Positions 25,318-33,946 of a stretch of DNA of 64,000 nt are shown here, piece by piece; positions within the stretch are counted from its first letter, which is position 1, and each line of letters starts with the position of its first letter. The position numbers and the translations under genes were made by a program. The notes beneath the pieces are model-generated. The model searched no databases and had not been told where the DNA came from. It saw nothing but the letters and a program-made list of their open reading frames with translations. Source of the DNA: Oscillospiraceae bacterium (GTDB lineage: Bacteria; Bacillota; Clostridia; Oscillospirales; Oscillospiraceae); the NCBI GenBank assembly GCA_020025595.1, contig JAHHRV010000009.1, positions 1-64,000 of the forward strand, in the 5' to 3' direction.

Positions 25318-26400
25318 TCAGATGTTTTCCTGTTCAAACTTTTTCATGAACTCCACCAGTTTTTCCACACCTTCCACAGGCATTGCGTTGTAAATACTGG
25401 CACGCATACCGCCAACGGTGCGGTGTCCCTTCAGGTTCACAAAGCCTGCTTCCTCTGCCTCTTTGACAAATTTGGCATCCAGCTCTGTATCTCCCGTAAC
25501 AAACGGCACATTCATCAGCGAACGGTCTTTTTTCTCCACAGTTCCGTGGAATAACTTGCTTTCGTCCAGATAGTCGTAGAGGATCTTTGCTTTTCTCTCG
25601 TTGCGCTGCTTCATGGCCTCCAGACCGCCCATCTTTTTCAGCCACTTGAACACCTTGCCGCAGATGTAAATACCATAGGCAGGGGGTGTGTTATACATAG
25701 AGCCATGGTCTGCATGGGTCTTGTATTTCAGCATGGTGGGCGTGCCTTCCAGCACATCGTCTGTGATCAGATCCTCCCGGATGATGACAATGACCACCCC
25801 CGCCGGCCCGATGTTCTTCTGCACGCCGCCATAAATCACACCGTACCGGGTCACATCCACCGGCTCAGACAGGAAGCAGCTGGACACATCCGCCACCAGA
25901 GTCTTGCCCTTGGTGTTGGGCAGCTGGTGGAATTTCGTGCCGTAGATGGTGTTGTTCTCGCAGATATACACATAGTCTGCATCCTGGCTGATGGGCAGAT
26001 TCGAACAATCCGGGATATAAGAGAATGTCTTATCGGCAGAAGAGGCAACTGCGTTGACTTTTCCGTACTTTTTCGCCTCTTCATATGCTTTTTTCGCCCA
26101 CTGTCCGGTGATGATATAGTCCGCTGTGCCGTTTTTCATCAGATTCATGGGAATCATGGCAAACTGCTGCGAAGCGCCGCCCTGCAAAAACAGAACCTTG
26201 TAGTTGTCCGGAATGTGCATCAGCTCCCGCAGATCTTTTTCTGCCTCGTCGATAATCGACTGGTACGCCTTACTCCGGTGGCTCATTTCCATGACACTCA
26301 TTCCGGTTCCCTTGTAATCCAGCATTTCTGCCGCTGCTTCCTCCAGCACTTCCTGGGGCAAAACCGCAGGTCCTGCAGAAAAATTATATACCCTGGCCAT
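25318..26400 (-). CDS. serC: Phosphoserine aminotransferase
   Basis: A 360-residue class V PLP aminotransferase that converts 3-phosphohydroxypyruvate and glutamate to phosphoserine. It opens with the family pattern VYNFSAGPAVLP, and the PLP-binding Lys is in GGVQKNIGPAG. It lies 20 bp after the apgM-like gene and 16 bp before serA. AGGAGG lies 7 nt before the start. Confidence 0.97.
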   Translation of the reverse strand: MARVYNFSAGPAVLPQEVLEEAAAEMLDYKGTGMSVMEMSHRSKAYQSIIDEAEKDLRELMHIPDNYKVLFLQGGASQQFAMIPMNLMKNGTADYIITGQWAKKAYEEAKKYGKVNAVASSADKTFSYIPDCSNLPISQDADYVYICENNTIYGTKFHQLPNTKGKTLVADVSSCFLSEPVDVTRYGVIYGGVQKNIGPAGVVIVIIREDLITDDVLEGTPTMLKYKTHADHGSMYNTPPAYGIYICGKVFKWLKKMGGLEAMKQRNERKAKILYDYLDESKLFHGTVEKKDRSLMNVPFVTGDTELDAKFVKEAEEAGFVNLKGHRTVGGMRASIYNAMPVEGVEKLVEFMKKFEQENI

Positions 26401-26420
26401 TGCATATTCCTCCTGACTTT

Positions 26421-27620
26421 TTATTCTTGCAGCAATCGTTCCATCATTTTGTATCCGTCTGGCTCGAAGATTCCCGTCTCCATCGCCTCTTTTTCCGAGT
26501 AATGGGCAATGGCTCTGCGCTGCATGGTGGAATCATACAGCACATAGGGCACCGGGTCTGCCGTATGGGTCCGGTAGCAGACCGGATTGGGATGATCCGG
26601 CAGAATCAGCATTCTGAAATCCTCGCCTGCATTCTCCATCGCCTTTTTGATGGGAGCCACGATTCGGCTGTCCAGATACTCAATGCTTTTTACTTTATGC
26701 TCCATCTTGCCTTGATGCGCCATCTCATCCGGGCCTTCCAGATGGATATAGGCAAAGTCGCAGCCGCCCTTCAGCAGCGCATCGATGGCCGCCTGAGCCT
26801 TTCCCTCGTAATTGGTTTCCAGCGAGCCGGTAGCACCTTCCACCTGAATGACCTTCATGCCCATGCCCACGGCAAGACCTTTGAGCAGATCCACCGCAGA
26901 GATCATCGCACCGGTTTTTCCGGTTTTCTCGTGGAAATTCTTGAGTTTCGGTTTTGTTCCTGCCCCCCAGAACCAGAGGGAATTGGCCTTGTTCTTTCCC
27001 ATTGCCGCCCGCTCCAGATTCAGCGGGTGGTTGTTGAGGATTTCAAAGCTGCGCTCCATCATATCCCGAAAACGCTTTTCTTCCGGCAGATACGGGCCAA
27101 TCACCTTTCCCAGATGGTCGTGGGGCGGTGTCATATCCAGCACCCGTCCGTGCTTCCAGACACAGATGTGCCGGTAAGCCGTCCCCGAGTAGAACTGAAA
27201 TTCCTCCGAGTTAAAAGCCTCGCGTATCGCATCCATCAGGATGTCTGCATCCTCGGACGAAATCTCACTGGAGCTGTGATCCACGATGGTCTTTTCCGCA
27301 TACGGCTCCTGTTCAGTCAGTGTTACAAGATTACACCGGAAAATCACATCGTCATCCGACATGGGAATGCCGATGCTCAGCGCCTCCACAGGAGAGCGCC
27401 CGGAATAGTAAACCCCGGGGTCATATCCCATCACTGCAAGGTTTGCCACATCCGAGCCGGGAGCCATTCCCGCCGGCACATTCTGCACCATGCCCATCTC
27501 GCCCTTGCCGGCCATTTCATCCATCACCGGGGTTCTGGCTGCTTCCAGCGTTGTCTTGCCGCCCAATTCTTTCAGCGGCAGACCTGCCATACCATCGCCC
27601 AATACCACGATATACTTCAT
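26421..27620 (-). CDS. Archaeal-type cofactor-independent phosphoglycerate mutase family protein (ApgM-like)
   Basis: A 399-residue alkaline-phosphatase-superfamily protein with metal ligands in VVLGDGM (near the N-terminus), HLEGPDEMAHQG and LILPDHPNP, and the nucleophile Ser in PGSDVANLAVMGYDP. Archaeal ApgM interconverts 3- and 2-phosphoglycerate. Some bacterial relatives have been proposed as alternative homoserine kinases (recalled, not checked). It is the first gene of an operon with serC and serA and no serB is in view, so a role next to 3-phosphoglycerate or phosphoserine is worth testing. The start at 27620 has GGAGG 6 nt upstream. Confidence 0.85.
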   Translation of the reverse strand: MKYIVVLGDGMAGLPLKELGGKTTLEAARTPVMDEMAGKGEMGMVQNVPAGMAPGSDVANLAVMGYDPGVYYSGRSPVEALSIGIPMSDDDVIFRCNLVTLTEQEPYAEKTIVDHSSSEISSEDADILMDAIREAFNSEEFQFYSGTAYRHICVWKHGRVLDMTPPHDHLGKVIGPYLPEEKRFRDMMERSFEILNNHPLNLERAAMGKNKANSLWFWGAGTKPKLKNFHEKTGKTGAMISAVDLLKGLAVGMGMKVIQVEGATGSLETNYEGKAQAAIDALLKGGCDFAYIHLEGPDEMAHQGKMEHKVKSIEYLDSRIVAPIKKAMENAGEDFRMLILPDHPNPVCYRTHTADPVPYVLYDSTMQRRAIAHYSEKEAMETGIFEPDGYKMMERLLQE

Positions 27621-27715
27621 AACACACCTCCACGCAGTCATTTGTCTTTACTGCAAAAACAATTGTATTCCACATGATAACACGCACCCATATAAAATAC
27701 AATATGCGAATCTAA

Positions 27716-27746
27716 CAAAACTGCTCCTCTTTTGAGGAGCAGTTTC
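27716..27746 (-). terminator. Terminator of trpBA
   Basis: AACTGCTCCTC and GAGGAGCAGTT arms with a 4 nt loop and a T-rich tail on the minus strand. Confidence 0.88.
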
Positions 27747-27748
27747 CT

Positions 27749-28507
27749 TCAAATTGACTTCAGCATAGCCTTCCGGCTTCTGATATACGCCCCCACATAG
27801 GGTGCGCAGGCCGTTCCATGCTTTTCCATCAGCTCCACAATACTGGAATCTTCTATAATTCCATCCGCCAGGGCCGCACTCTGCAATACATAGGGAGAAT
27901 CCGTACTGCTGATGCAGACCGCGCAGGGTAGATTGGTATATTTACGAATCTGCGAAACGATTTCCGACAGTTCCTCTGCCGTTCCTCCAGGGCAGGTCAT
28001 GATATACAGGAATCCTCTGGCATGAGAGGCAATCGCCTGAATCCGCTTTTTCGATGTGACCGAAATCATGGAAATCAGAGGGACACCGTACTTTTCGCAG
28101 CACGGCAGGAATTCGTCCTGCTCTTCAAAGGGCACATCCGGCACGATCAGGCCGTCGATTCCGGCATCTGCGCAGCCGGAGAGGAACCGGTCGATGCCGT
28201 AGCTGAACACCACATTTGCATAGGTGGAAAACACCAGAGACACATCCACCTTGTCTCGCAGCTGCTTTACAAAGGCAAAGATGGTGTCGGTGGTCACGCC
28301 TGTCTGAAGCGCCCGGAGATTGGCCTTCTGAATGGCACCGTCCACACCTGTGGGGTCAGAAAACGGAATGTTCAGCTCGATCAGATCGGCTCCGTTTTCC
28401 ACCGCCGCCAGCACGGTTTTCTCCGTGGTGGCGAAATCGGGGTCTGCGCAGGTAATAAAGGCGATAAATGCCTTGCCCTTTTCAAATGCTTTTTCGATCT
28501 TATTCAT
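27749..28507 (-). CDS. trpA: Tryptophan synthase alpha chain
   Basis: A 252-residue TIM barrel that splits indole-3-glycerol phosphate to indole, which is passed to TrpB. The catalytic Glu is in ELNIPFSDP, and the second acidic region reads GVDGA. The start at 28507 overlaps the trpB stop by 8 bp (ATGAATAA), giving coupled translation. No trpE, G, D, C or F is nearby, so upstream steps are encoded elsewhere or the cell salvages indole. Confidence 0.94.
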   Translation of the reverse strand: MNKIEKAFEKGKAFIAFITCADPDFATTEKTVLAAVENGADLIELNIPFSDPTGVDGAIQKANLRALQTGVTTDTIFAFVKQLRDKVDVSLVFSTYANVVFSYGIDRFLSGCADAGIDGLIVPDVPFEEQDEFLPCCEKYGVPLISMISVTSKKRIQAIASHARGFLYIMTCPGGTAEELSEIVSQIRKYTNLPCAVCISSTDSPYVLQSAALADGIIEDSSIVELMEKHGTACAPYVGAYIRSRKAMLKSI

Positions 28508-29687
28508 GCAGATCCTCCCCTCTGTATCGTGCAATGGCTGCACAGTCCTTGTCGCCGCGACCGGATACGGTCACAACGATGATCTTGTCTTTTCCCATGG
28601 TGGGAGCCAGTTTTCTTGCATAGGCAATGGCATGAGCCGACTCGATGGCAGGAATGATACCCTCGGTCTTTGCAAGATACTCAAATGCCTCCACTGCCTC
28701 ATCATCGGTTACAGGAACATACTCTGCCCTGCCCAGATCATGCAGATAAGAATGCTCCGGGCCAATACCGGGATAGTCCAACCCTGCAGAAATGGAGTAC
28801 ACCGGCGCAATCTGACCAAACTCGTCTTGGCAGAAATAAGACTTCATGCCGTGGAAGATGCCCACGGAACCGGTGTTCACCGTGGCGGCAGTTTCGTAGG
28901 TGTCGATGCCCCGGCCTGCTGCTTCGCAGCCGATGAGCCGCACGCCCTCGTCACCAATGAAGTGGTAAAAACTGCCGATGGCATTGGAGCCGCCGCCTAC
29001 GCAGGCCACCACCGCATCCGGAAGTCTGCCCTCTTTTTGTAAAATCTGCTCCTTGATTTCCTTGGAGATCACTGCCTGAAAGTCCCGGACAATGGTGGGG
29101 AACGGGTGAGGGCCCACCGCAGAGCCCAGACAGTAGTGGGTGTCGTGGATTCTGCGGGTCCACTCGCCCATGGCCTCGTTCACCGCATCCTTCAGCGTTG
29201 CCGTGCCGCTGGTCACGGGAACAACCTCTGCGCCCAGCAGCTTCATGCGATACACATTCAGTGCCTGCCGCTTGGTATCCTCTTCGCCCATGAATACTAC
29301 GCACTCCATATCCATCAGCGCTGCTGCCGTGGCTGAGGCAACACCGTGCTGACCGGCACCGGTTTCGGCAATCAGCCGGGTCTTGCCCATCTTCTTTGCC
29401 AGCAGAGCCTGACCCAGAACATTGTTGATTTTATGTGCGCCGGTGTGATTTAAGTCCTCACGCTTCAGATATATTTTGGCACCGCCCAGATCCCGGGTCA
29501 TCTTTTCTGCATAGTAAAGCCGGGATGGGCGTCCGGCATAATCGTTCAAAAGTGCCGTCAGTTCCCGATTAAACTGGGGATCATTCTTGTAAAACTGATA
29601 AGCTTCGTCCAATTCTGTTACAGCATTCATCAGCACCTCGGGGATATACTGTCCGCCGTGGATTCCAAAACGACCGATCTTGCCCAT
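28500..29687 (-). CDS. trpB: Tryptophan synthase beta chain
   Basis: A 395-residue PLP enzyme joining indole with serine to give tryptophan. The PLP Lys is in HTGAHKINNVLGQ, and the phosphate loop is CVGGGSNAIG. The start at 29687 has AGGAGG 8 nt upstream. A longer frame is rejected because it runs through the T-box leader. Control is by that leader, so trpBA is read when uncharged tRNA-Trp builds up. Confidence 0.96.
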   Translation of the reverse strand: MGKIGRFGIHGGQYIPEVLMNAVTELDEAYQFYKNDPQFNRELTALLNDYAGRPSRLYYAEKMTRDLGGAKIYLKREDLNHTGAHKINNVLGQALLAKKMGKTRLIAETGAGQHGVASATAAALMDMECVVFMGEEDTKRQALNVYRMKLLGAEVVPVTSGTATLKDAVNEAMGEWTRRIHDTHYCLGSAVGPHPFPTIVRDFQAVISKEIKEQILQKEGRLPDAVVACVGGGSNAIGSFYHFIGDEGVRLIGCEAAGRGIDTYETAATVNTGSVGIFHGMKSYFCQDEFGQIAPVYSISAGLDYPGIGPEHSYLHDLGRAEYVPVTDDEAVEAFEYLAKTEGIIPAIESAHAIAYARKLAPTMGKDKIIVVTVSGRGDKDCAAIARYRGEDLHE

Positions 29688-29705
29688 ATGCAAACCTCCT
29701 GAAAA

Positions 29706-29991
29706 TAAAAAATCGCCCTTGACAGAGGAACTCCTCTGCCAAGGACGAATTAAATACAAATCCGCGATACCACCTTGGTTCACAGTACACTTATACTGCA
29801 CACTCTGTAAGATGCCAACACATCTCCGGCAACTGACGCATGCCTTCGCGTTGCGAAATACTCTGGCAGAAGCCATTTCCTCGCACCCTCAGCGGTCCAT
29901 TTGATGGATGGTAAACGCCCGGCTCCCAGCACCCCGGACTCTCTGTGGATCCCTTTCCCACCGTTATCTCCGCCTCAACGGTTTTATATGT
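29706..29991 (-). promoter_or_regulatory. T-box leader, tryptophan type, controlling trpBA
   Basis: A leader RNA of about 285 nt on the minus strand. It shows the stem I GA-rich motif AGAGAG (near 29942), a specifier TGG followed by ACC (complement of 29897-29899) that reads as a Trp codon, the conserved T-box AACCAAGGTGGTATCGCGG (complement of about 29762-29780), and a terminator with CGTCCTTGGCAGAGG and CCTCTGTCAAGGGCG arms ending in six T (29706-29750). The CCAAGG of the T-box can pair with CCTTGG of the terminator arm as the antiterminator. Confidence 0.9.
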
Positions 29992-29998
29992 TTTCATC

Positions 29999-30027
29999 GT
30001 TATACCACAGCCGAACGCCGCTGTCAA
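29999..30027 (-). promoter_or_regulatory. Promoter of the T-box leader and trpBA
   Basis: On the minus strand TTGACA (complement of 30022-30027), a 17 bp spacer and TATAAC (complement of 29999-30004). Confidence 0.82.
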
Positions 30028-30030
30028 TAG

Positions 30031-30064
30031 AAAAAAATCAAACCGCCCGGTGTCAGGCGGTTTG
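30031..30064 (-). terminator. Terminator of the DAACS symporter gene
   Basis: CAAACCGCC and GGCGGTTTG arms with an 8 nt loop and a run of seven T on the minus strand. It overlaps the T-box promoter. Confidence 0.88.
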
Positions 30065-30073
30065 AAAAGCTTA

Positions 30074-31312
30074 TTACTCTTGATTCTGATGCAGTTTTTT
30101 CTGCAGCCAATCCTTGCCGGTGACATAGCGCTCCACGATGAAGGTGGTCACATAGTCGCCTGCGGCATTGACCATAGTTGCAGGGGGATCCACCAGATTG
30201 CCCAGTGCCAGTGCAAAGGGGAAGGCAACTGCCAGCTGATCCGGGAAGAAGATGGTGCACAGAGCCAGTTCTCCGGTACCGCCGCCACCGGGAATACCGG
30301 ACATGGCAACAGAGGACAGCACCGCAACGACGATTGCAAGAATTGCACGGCCGGTGTTAAAGTCCTGACCGAAGAGGCCAAACAGGAATGCCACCTTGAC
30401 AATGGCAGACATGGCACTGCCGTCCATGTGCATGGTTGCACCCAGAGGCAGAACAATGTTGGTAACATCAGAGGAAACGCCGGTTTCTTCCGCAGCTTCC
30501 ATATTGGTGGGAATGGTTGCAACGCTGGAGCAGGTACCAAAGGAAACTGCTGCGGGCTTGAACAGGTTCTTAAACATCACCTTTGCAGCGCCCTTGCCGC
30601 CGCCGAAACGGGCATACAGCGGGAAGAACACCAGCATATACACAAAGCTCACCACATAGTACATGATCAGCGTACGACCGTAATCGCCGATGAGGTCAGC
30701 ACCGTGGGTGGAAACCAGATTTGCAAAGAAGCCAAAGAAGCCAATGGGGGCATAATAAGTAATGATCTTGACGGTCTTCATGATGCACTCGGTCAGATCC
30801 TTCAGCATCTTGGCGGTCATGGTCTCGGGGCCGCCGTTCATCTGGATGCCGAAGCCGAAAATCACAGCCGCAACGATCAGGGGCAGAATTGCCTTCCGGC
30901 TCCACAGATCAATGAAGTCAGGCTTGGTGAAGAAGTTGATCACCAGATCCGCTGCGCCCATGGTCTCACCGACCTGGCCTTCCACAATATCGTATTTACC
31001 GTTTACTACCGGGAAAATGCTGACAACCACATACATCAGCAATGCTGCAATAGCCGCCGTAACACAGAATGTCACAACGGTCACGCCCATGACTTTACCC
31101 GCACGCTTCATGCTGTGCATATTGGCGATTGCCGATGCAATGGAGCAGAACACCATGGGAACTACCACACAGAACATCAGGTTGGTAAACACCGTGCCCA
31201 GCGGAGCCAGCTTTGCAGCATCATCCCACACAACACCTACAATACAGCCGGACACGATGCCCGTCAGCATGAAAATCAAAAATCCGTAATTCTTCAAAAA
31301 TCCTTTTTTCAT
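30074..31312 (-). CDS. Dicarboxylate/amino acid:cation symporter (DAACS/SLC1 family)
   Basis: A 412-residue membrane transporter of the GltPh fold, moving an amino acid or C4-dicarboxylate with sodium or protons. The hairpin loop serine motif reads GTCSSVATIP, the cation-site region GATMHMDGSAM corresponds to the NMDGT motif, and hairpin 2 reads SGIPGGGGTG. The start at 31312 has GGAGG 10 nt upstream. Methionine and histidine replace the usual Asn and Thr near MDG, so specificity should not be guessed. It is monocistronic and divergent from an AraC gene that may regulate it. Confidence 0.9.
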   Translation of the reverse strand: MKKGFLKNYGFLIFMLTGIVSGCIVGVVWDDAAKLAPLGTVFTNLMFCVVVPMVFCSIASAIANMHSMKRAGKVMGVTVVTFCVTAAIAALLMYVVVSIFPVVNGKYDIVEGQVGETMGAADLVINFFTKPDFIDLWSRKAILPLIVAAVIFGFGIQMNGGPETMTAKMLKDLTECIMKTVKIITYYAPIGFFGFFANLVSTHGADLIGDYGRTLIMYYVVSFVYMLVFFPLYARFGGGKGAAKVMFKNLFKPAAVSFGTCSSVATIPTNMEAAEETGVSSDVTNIVLPLGATMHMDGSAMSAIVKVAFLFGLFGQDFNTGRAILAIVVAVLSSVAMSGIPGGGGTGELALCTIFFPDQLAVAFPFALALGNLVDPPATMVNAAGDYVTTFIVERYVTGKDWLQKKLHQNQE

Positions 31313-31435
31313 TCCATCAAATCCTCCAAGAAAGATGAATGCATATTCTATACACATTTTACTGGGCATGACTTGCAAATAAAATGCATTATATGCTATT
31401 ATTATTGCAAAAGATGCTCTTCAGGAGGTAACAGT

Positions 31436-32299
31436 ATGGAACAGGAGTACGAAAAGCGAGGATATCTTCTGGAAGATTTCCGTTTATTCCATCTTCAGGA
31501 TGCTCAGGGAACAAATGTTGGCTTCCATTACCACGAATTTTGCAAGCTCCTGCTGCTGCGCTCCGGCTCCGGCGGCTACAGCGTGGAGGGCCAGCGTTAT
31601 TCCCTTGAGTCCGGTGACATTGTGCTCATCGGCAGCCGCTGCGTCCACCGTCCGGAATTTGAAAAAGGCGTTCCGTACGAGCGTACCATCATCTATATCT
31701 CTCCGGAGTTTCTGCAGCAGCAGTCCGACCGGGAATGCAATCTGATGGACTGTTTTTCCGGAAAACACGGCCACGTGCTCCGGCTCAGCGAGCCCAGGCG
31801 GCGCAGTCTGTTTGCCATTGCAGATGAGCTGGAAAAGGAACTTTCCGGGAATGCCTACGGCCGGGTCATTCTCAGCAACGGCCTGCTGCTGAGACTTCTG
31901 GTGGAAACCGGCAGAAGTTTACAGCATCCTGACGGGAATGTTCCCTGTCCTATGCAGCCCCACAGCAGCCGGGTGCTGGAAATTCTGCGATATCTGGATG
32001 CCCATCTGACTGAGGATATCACCATAGATGCACTGGCAGAACGATTCTATCTGAGCAAATATCATATGATGCGGCTGTTCCGCCGGGAAACAGGCGATTC
32101 CATCCACAGCTATCTTTCCCACCGCCGGCTCCTGTACGCCCGAGATCTGATTGCTCAGGGCATCAGCGCCACAGAAGCCTGCTTCCGCTGCGGCTGGCAC
32201 AGCTATTCCTCCTTCACCCGTGCCTACAGCAAGTACTTCGGCTCCACCCCCACCGGCAGAAATGATACCGCCGTGTGGGCAGATGAAACCTATGAATAG
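31436..32299 (+). CDS. AraC family transcriptional regulator
   Basis: A 287-residue regulator with an N-terminal cupin-like sensor (FHYHEFCKLLLL, VEGQRYSLESGDIVLIGSRCVH) and two C-terminal helix-turn-helix motifs (IDALAERFYLSKYHMMRLFRRETG and ATEACFRCGWHSYSSFTRAYSKYFG). The start at 31436 has AGGAGG 8 nt upstream. An open frame upstream of it is not coding. It is divergent from the DAACS symporter gene, 123 bp apart. Confidence 0.93.
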   Translation: MEQEYEKRGYLLEDFRLFHLQDAQGTNVGFHYHEFCKLLLLRSGSGGYSVEGQRYSLESGDIVLIGSRCVHRPEFEKGVPYERTIIYISPEFLQQQSDRECNLMDCFSGKHGHVLRLSEPRRRSLFAIADELEKELSGNAYGRVILSNGLLLRLLVETGRSLQHPDGNVPCPMQPHSSRVLEILRYLDAHLTEDITIDALAERFYLSKYHMMRLFRRETGDSIHSYLSHRRLLYARDLIAQGISATEACFRCGWHSYSSFTRAYSKYFGSTPTGRNDTAVWADETYE

Positions 32300-32351
32300 T
32301 ACCCTGCCCACTGTTTTTTCCCGGTAAATCCAAAATCTTACAATCCATTTA

Positions 32352-32380
32352 TTGACTATTCTCTGATTTCTGGGTATCAT
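32352..32380 (+). promoter_or_regulatory. Promoter of the rubrerythrin gene
   Basis: TTGACT at 32352-32357, a 17 bp spacer and TATCAT at 32375-32380. Confidence 0.7.
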
Positions 32381-32429
32381 AATCTAAAGGGTATCCCCCT
32401 ATTTTATGAATATATCGGAGGTATTTTTC

Positions 32430-32969
32430 ATGAGTAACAAGTATGCAGGCACCAAGACCGAACAGAATCTGAGAGCCGCCTTCTCCGGCGAGTCCGAAGC
32501 TCGCAATAAATACACCTATTTTGCATCCGTGGCTAAAAAGGAAGGCTACGAGCAGATTGCTTCCCTGTTTCTGAAGACCGCCGACAACGAAAAAGAGCAC
32601 GCCAAGCTGTGGTTCAAGGAGCTGTCCGGCGTAGGCAACACCGCACAGAATCTTATCTCTGCTGCTGAAGGCGAGAACTACGAATGGACCGATATGTACG
32701 AGGGCTTTGCCAAGACCGCTGAGGAAGAGGGTTTTGCTGAGCTGGCCGCCAAGTTCCGTCTGGTAGCCGCCATCGAAAAGCACCACGAAGAGCGCTATCG
32801 CGCACTGCTGCACAATGTGGAAGCTGCCGAGGTCTTTGAAAAGAGCGAGGTCAAGGTTTGGGAATGCCGCAACTGCGGTCACATCGTGGTCGGTACCAAG
32901 GCTCCCGATGTATGCCCCACCTGCAACCATCCCCAGTCCTATTTTGAAGTTCACGCTGAGAATTATTGA
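32430..32969 (+). CDS. rbr: Rubrerythrin
   Basis: A 179-residue non-haem iron protein that reduces hydrogen peroxide in anaerobes, in the cytoplasm. The ferritin-like di-iron domain covers about 1-135 (ligands include the Glu in SGESEARNKY and E53/H56 in DNEKEHA). The C-terminal rubredoxin domain has C146, C149, C162 and C165 (CRNC and CPTC). The start at 32430 has CGGAGG 8 nt upstream. It is monocistronic with its own promoter and terminator. Confidence 0.97.
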   Translation: MSNKYAGTKTEQNLRAAFSGESEARNKYTYFASVAKKEGYEQIASLFLKTADNEKEHAKLWFKELSGVGNTAQNLISAAEGENYEWTDMYEGFAKTAEEEGFAELAAKFRLVAAIEKHHEERYRALLHNVEAAEVFEKSEVKVWECRNCGHIVVGTKAPDVCPTCNHPQSYFEVHAENY

Positions 32970-33072
32970 TTTTTTCCACAGCCCGGTGGCAAACATGTGT
33001 ATGTAATGCAAGATTTGAAAGTCTGTTGAAAAAACAAACGCTTTCGGATTTGCAACCGCAAAAATAAAGTAA

Positions 33073-33117
33073 AAATACCGAGGAAGGTTTTATCGCCCTC
33101 CTCGGTATTTATTTTTG
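33073..33117 (+). terminator. Terminator of the rubrerythrin gene
   Basis: ATACCGAGGA and TCCTCGGTAT arms followed by TTATTTTT. Confidence 0.8.
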
Positions 33118-33153
33118 CATTTTTTGCAGGGATTCTGCTCTGAACCCGGGATT

Positions 33154-33732
33154 TTACCCATTTCTTTTCCGGTGCACAAGCTGCCATATCCCATAAAAAA
33201 CCAGAGTCGATACCAGTGTACCGAAGCTGTTCAGGATGATGTCATTGATGTCAAAGCTCCGCCCCACAAATGGCTGGAGGTTCTCAAGCACAACGGATGT
33301 CAGGCAGCCCGCAAGCAGCGTCCGTTTCCAGGAACTCCCCCGGCGAAACAGCGGATACAGAATACCAAACGGCAGGAACATCAGGATATTTCCAAGGTTT
33401 TCCGAACGGAAGTTATCCAAAAATCTGATTTCCATACAGTAGCTGAAATTAAAGGAAAACAGGTAATCCCATCCCTCTCCCTGGGGCCAGGGCGGCATAT
33501 GATAAAACAGGAAATAATAAAATGCACTGACACATTCCACAAAAAGCGTTAAACATACCAGAGATGCAAGATACGCAGGAAACAACGATGCCACCGCAAT
33601 CTTCCCTGCTCCCAGATGTGGATCTTTTTTCCGCTTGCAGAAAAAGCATATCAATCCGGCAACCAGCGCCACCGGGATCATTTGAAGAAAATATCCAATG
33701 TCGGTATCAAAAAACAGATAACGAAAACTCAT
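33154..33732 (-). CDS. VanZ-like membrane protein
   Basis: A 192-residue VanZ-domain protein with about five membrane segments. The family pattern is clear in NLGNILMFLPFGILYP, LTSVVLENLQ and FDINDIILNSFGTLVS. VanZ of vancomycin elements gives low-level teicoplanin resistance, but most chromosomal members have no known role. The start at 33732 has GGGAAG upstream. It is monocistronic, with no resistance genes nearby. Confidence 0.85.
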   Translation of the reverse strand: MSFRYLFFDTDIGYFLQMIPVALVAGLICFFCKRKKDPHLGAGKIAVASLFPAYLASLVCLTLFVECVSAFYYFLFYHMPPWPQGEGWDYLFSFNFSYCMEIRFLDNFRSENLGNILMFLPFGILYPLFRRGSSWKRTLLAGCLTSVVLENLQPFVGRSFDINDIILNSFGTLVSTLVFYGIWQLVHRKRNG

Positions 33733-33865
33733 CCATTCACTTCCCTTTCTGTCCATCCGGCAAAGTGCCGCATATCACGATTTTCACCTGTGCAATCATT
33801 ATACGATGGATAGTTCAGAAGAACAACCGTATTTTTCTTAACTTCTCTGATTCTTTTCTGCCCAT

Positions 33866-33910
33866 AAAAAGCAGGCACGGCGCTTTCTCTTTCCAGAAAG
33901 TGCCGTGCCT
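33866..33910 (-). terminator. Terminator of htrA
   Basis: AGGCACGGCACTTTCT and AGAAAGCGCCGTGCCT arms (one wobble) followed by a T-rich tail on the minus strand. Confidence 0.88.
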
Positions 33911-33946
33911 TGTTTCAAATATTTTCCTGAAACCGCCCTGTGTCTG

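Noticed and set aside
29688..29876. A 63-residue N-terminal extension of TrpB
   Set aside because: It runs through the T-box antiterminator and terminator. The ATG at 29687 has AGGAGG at the right distance and gives the normal N-terminus.
29945..31435. An N-terminal extension of the AraC gene by about 497 codons
   Set aside because: The extension is antisense to the DAACS symporter gene and crosses its terminator. A good AGGAGG precedes the ATG at 31436.
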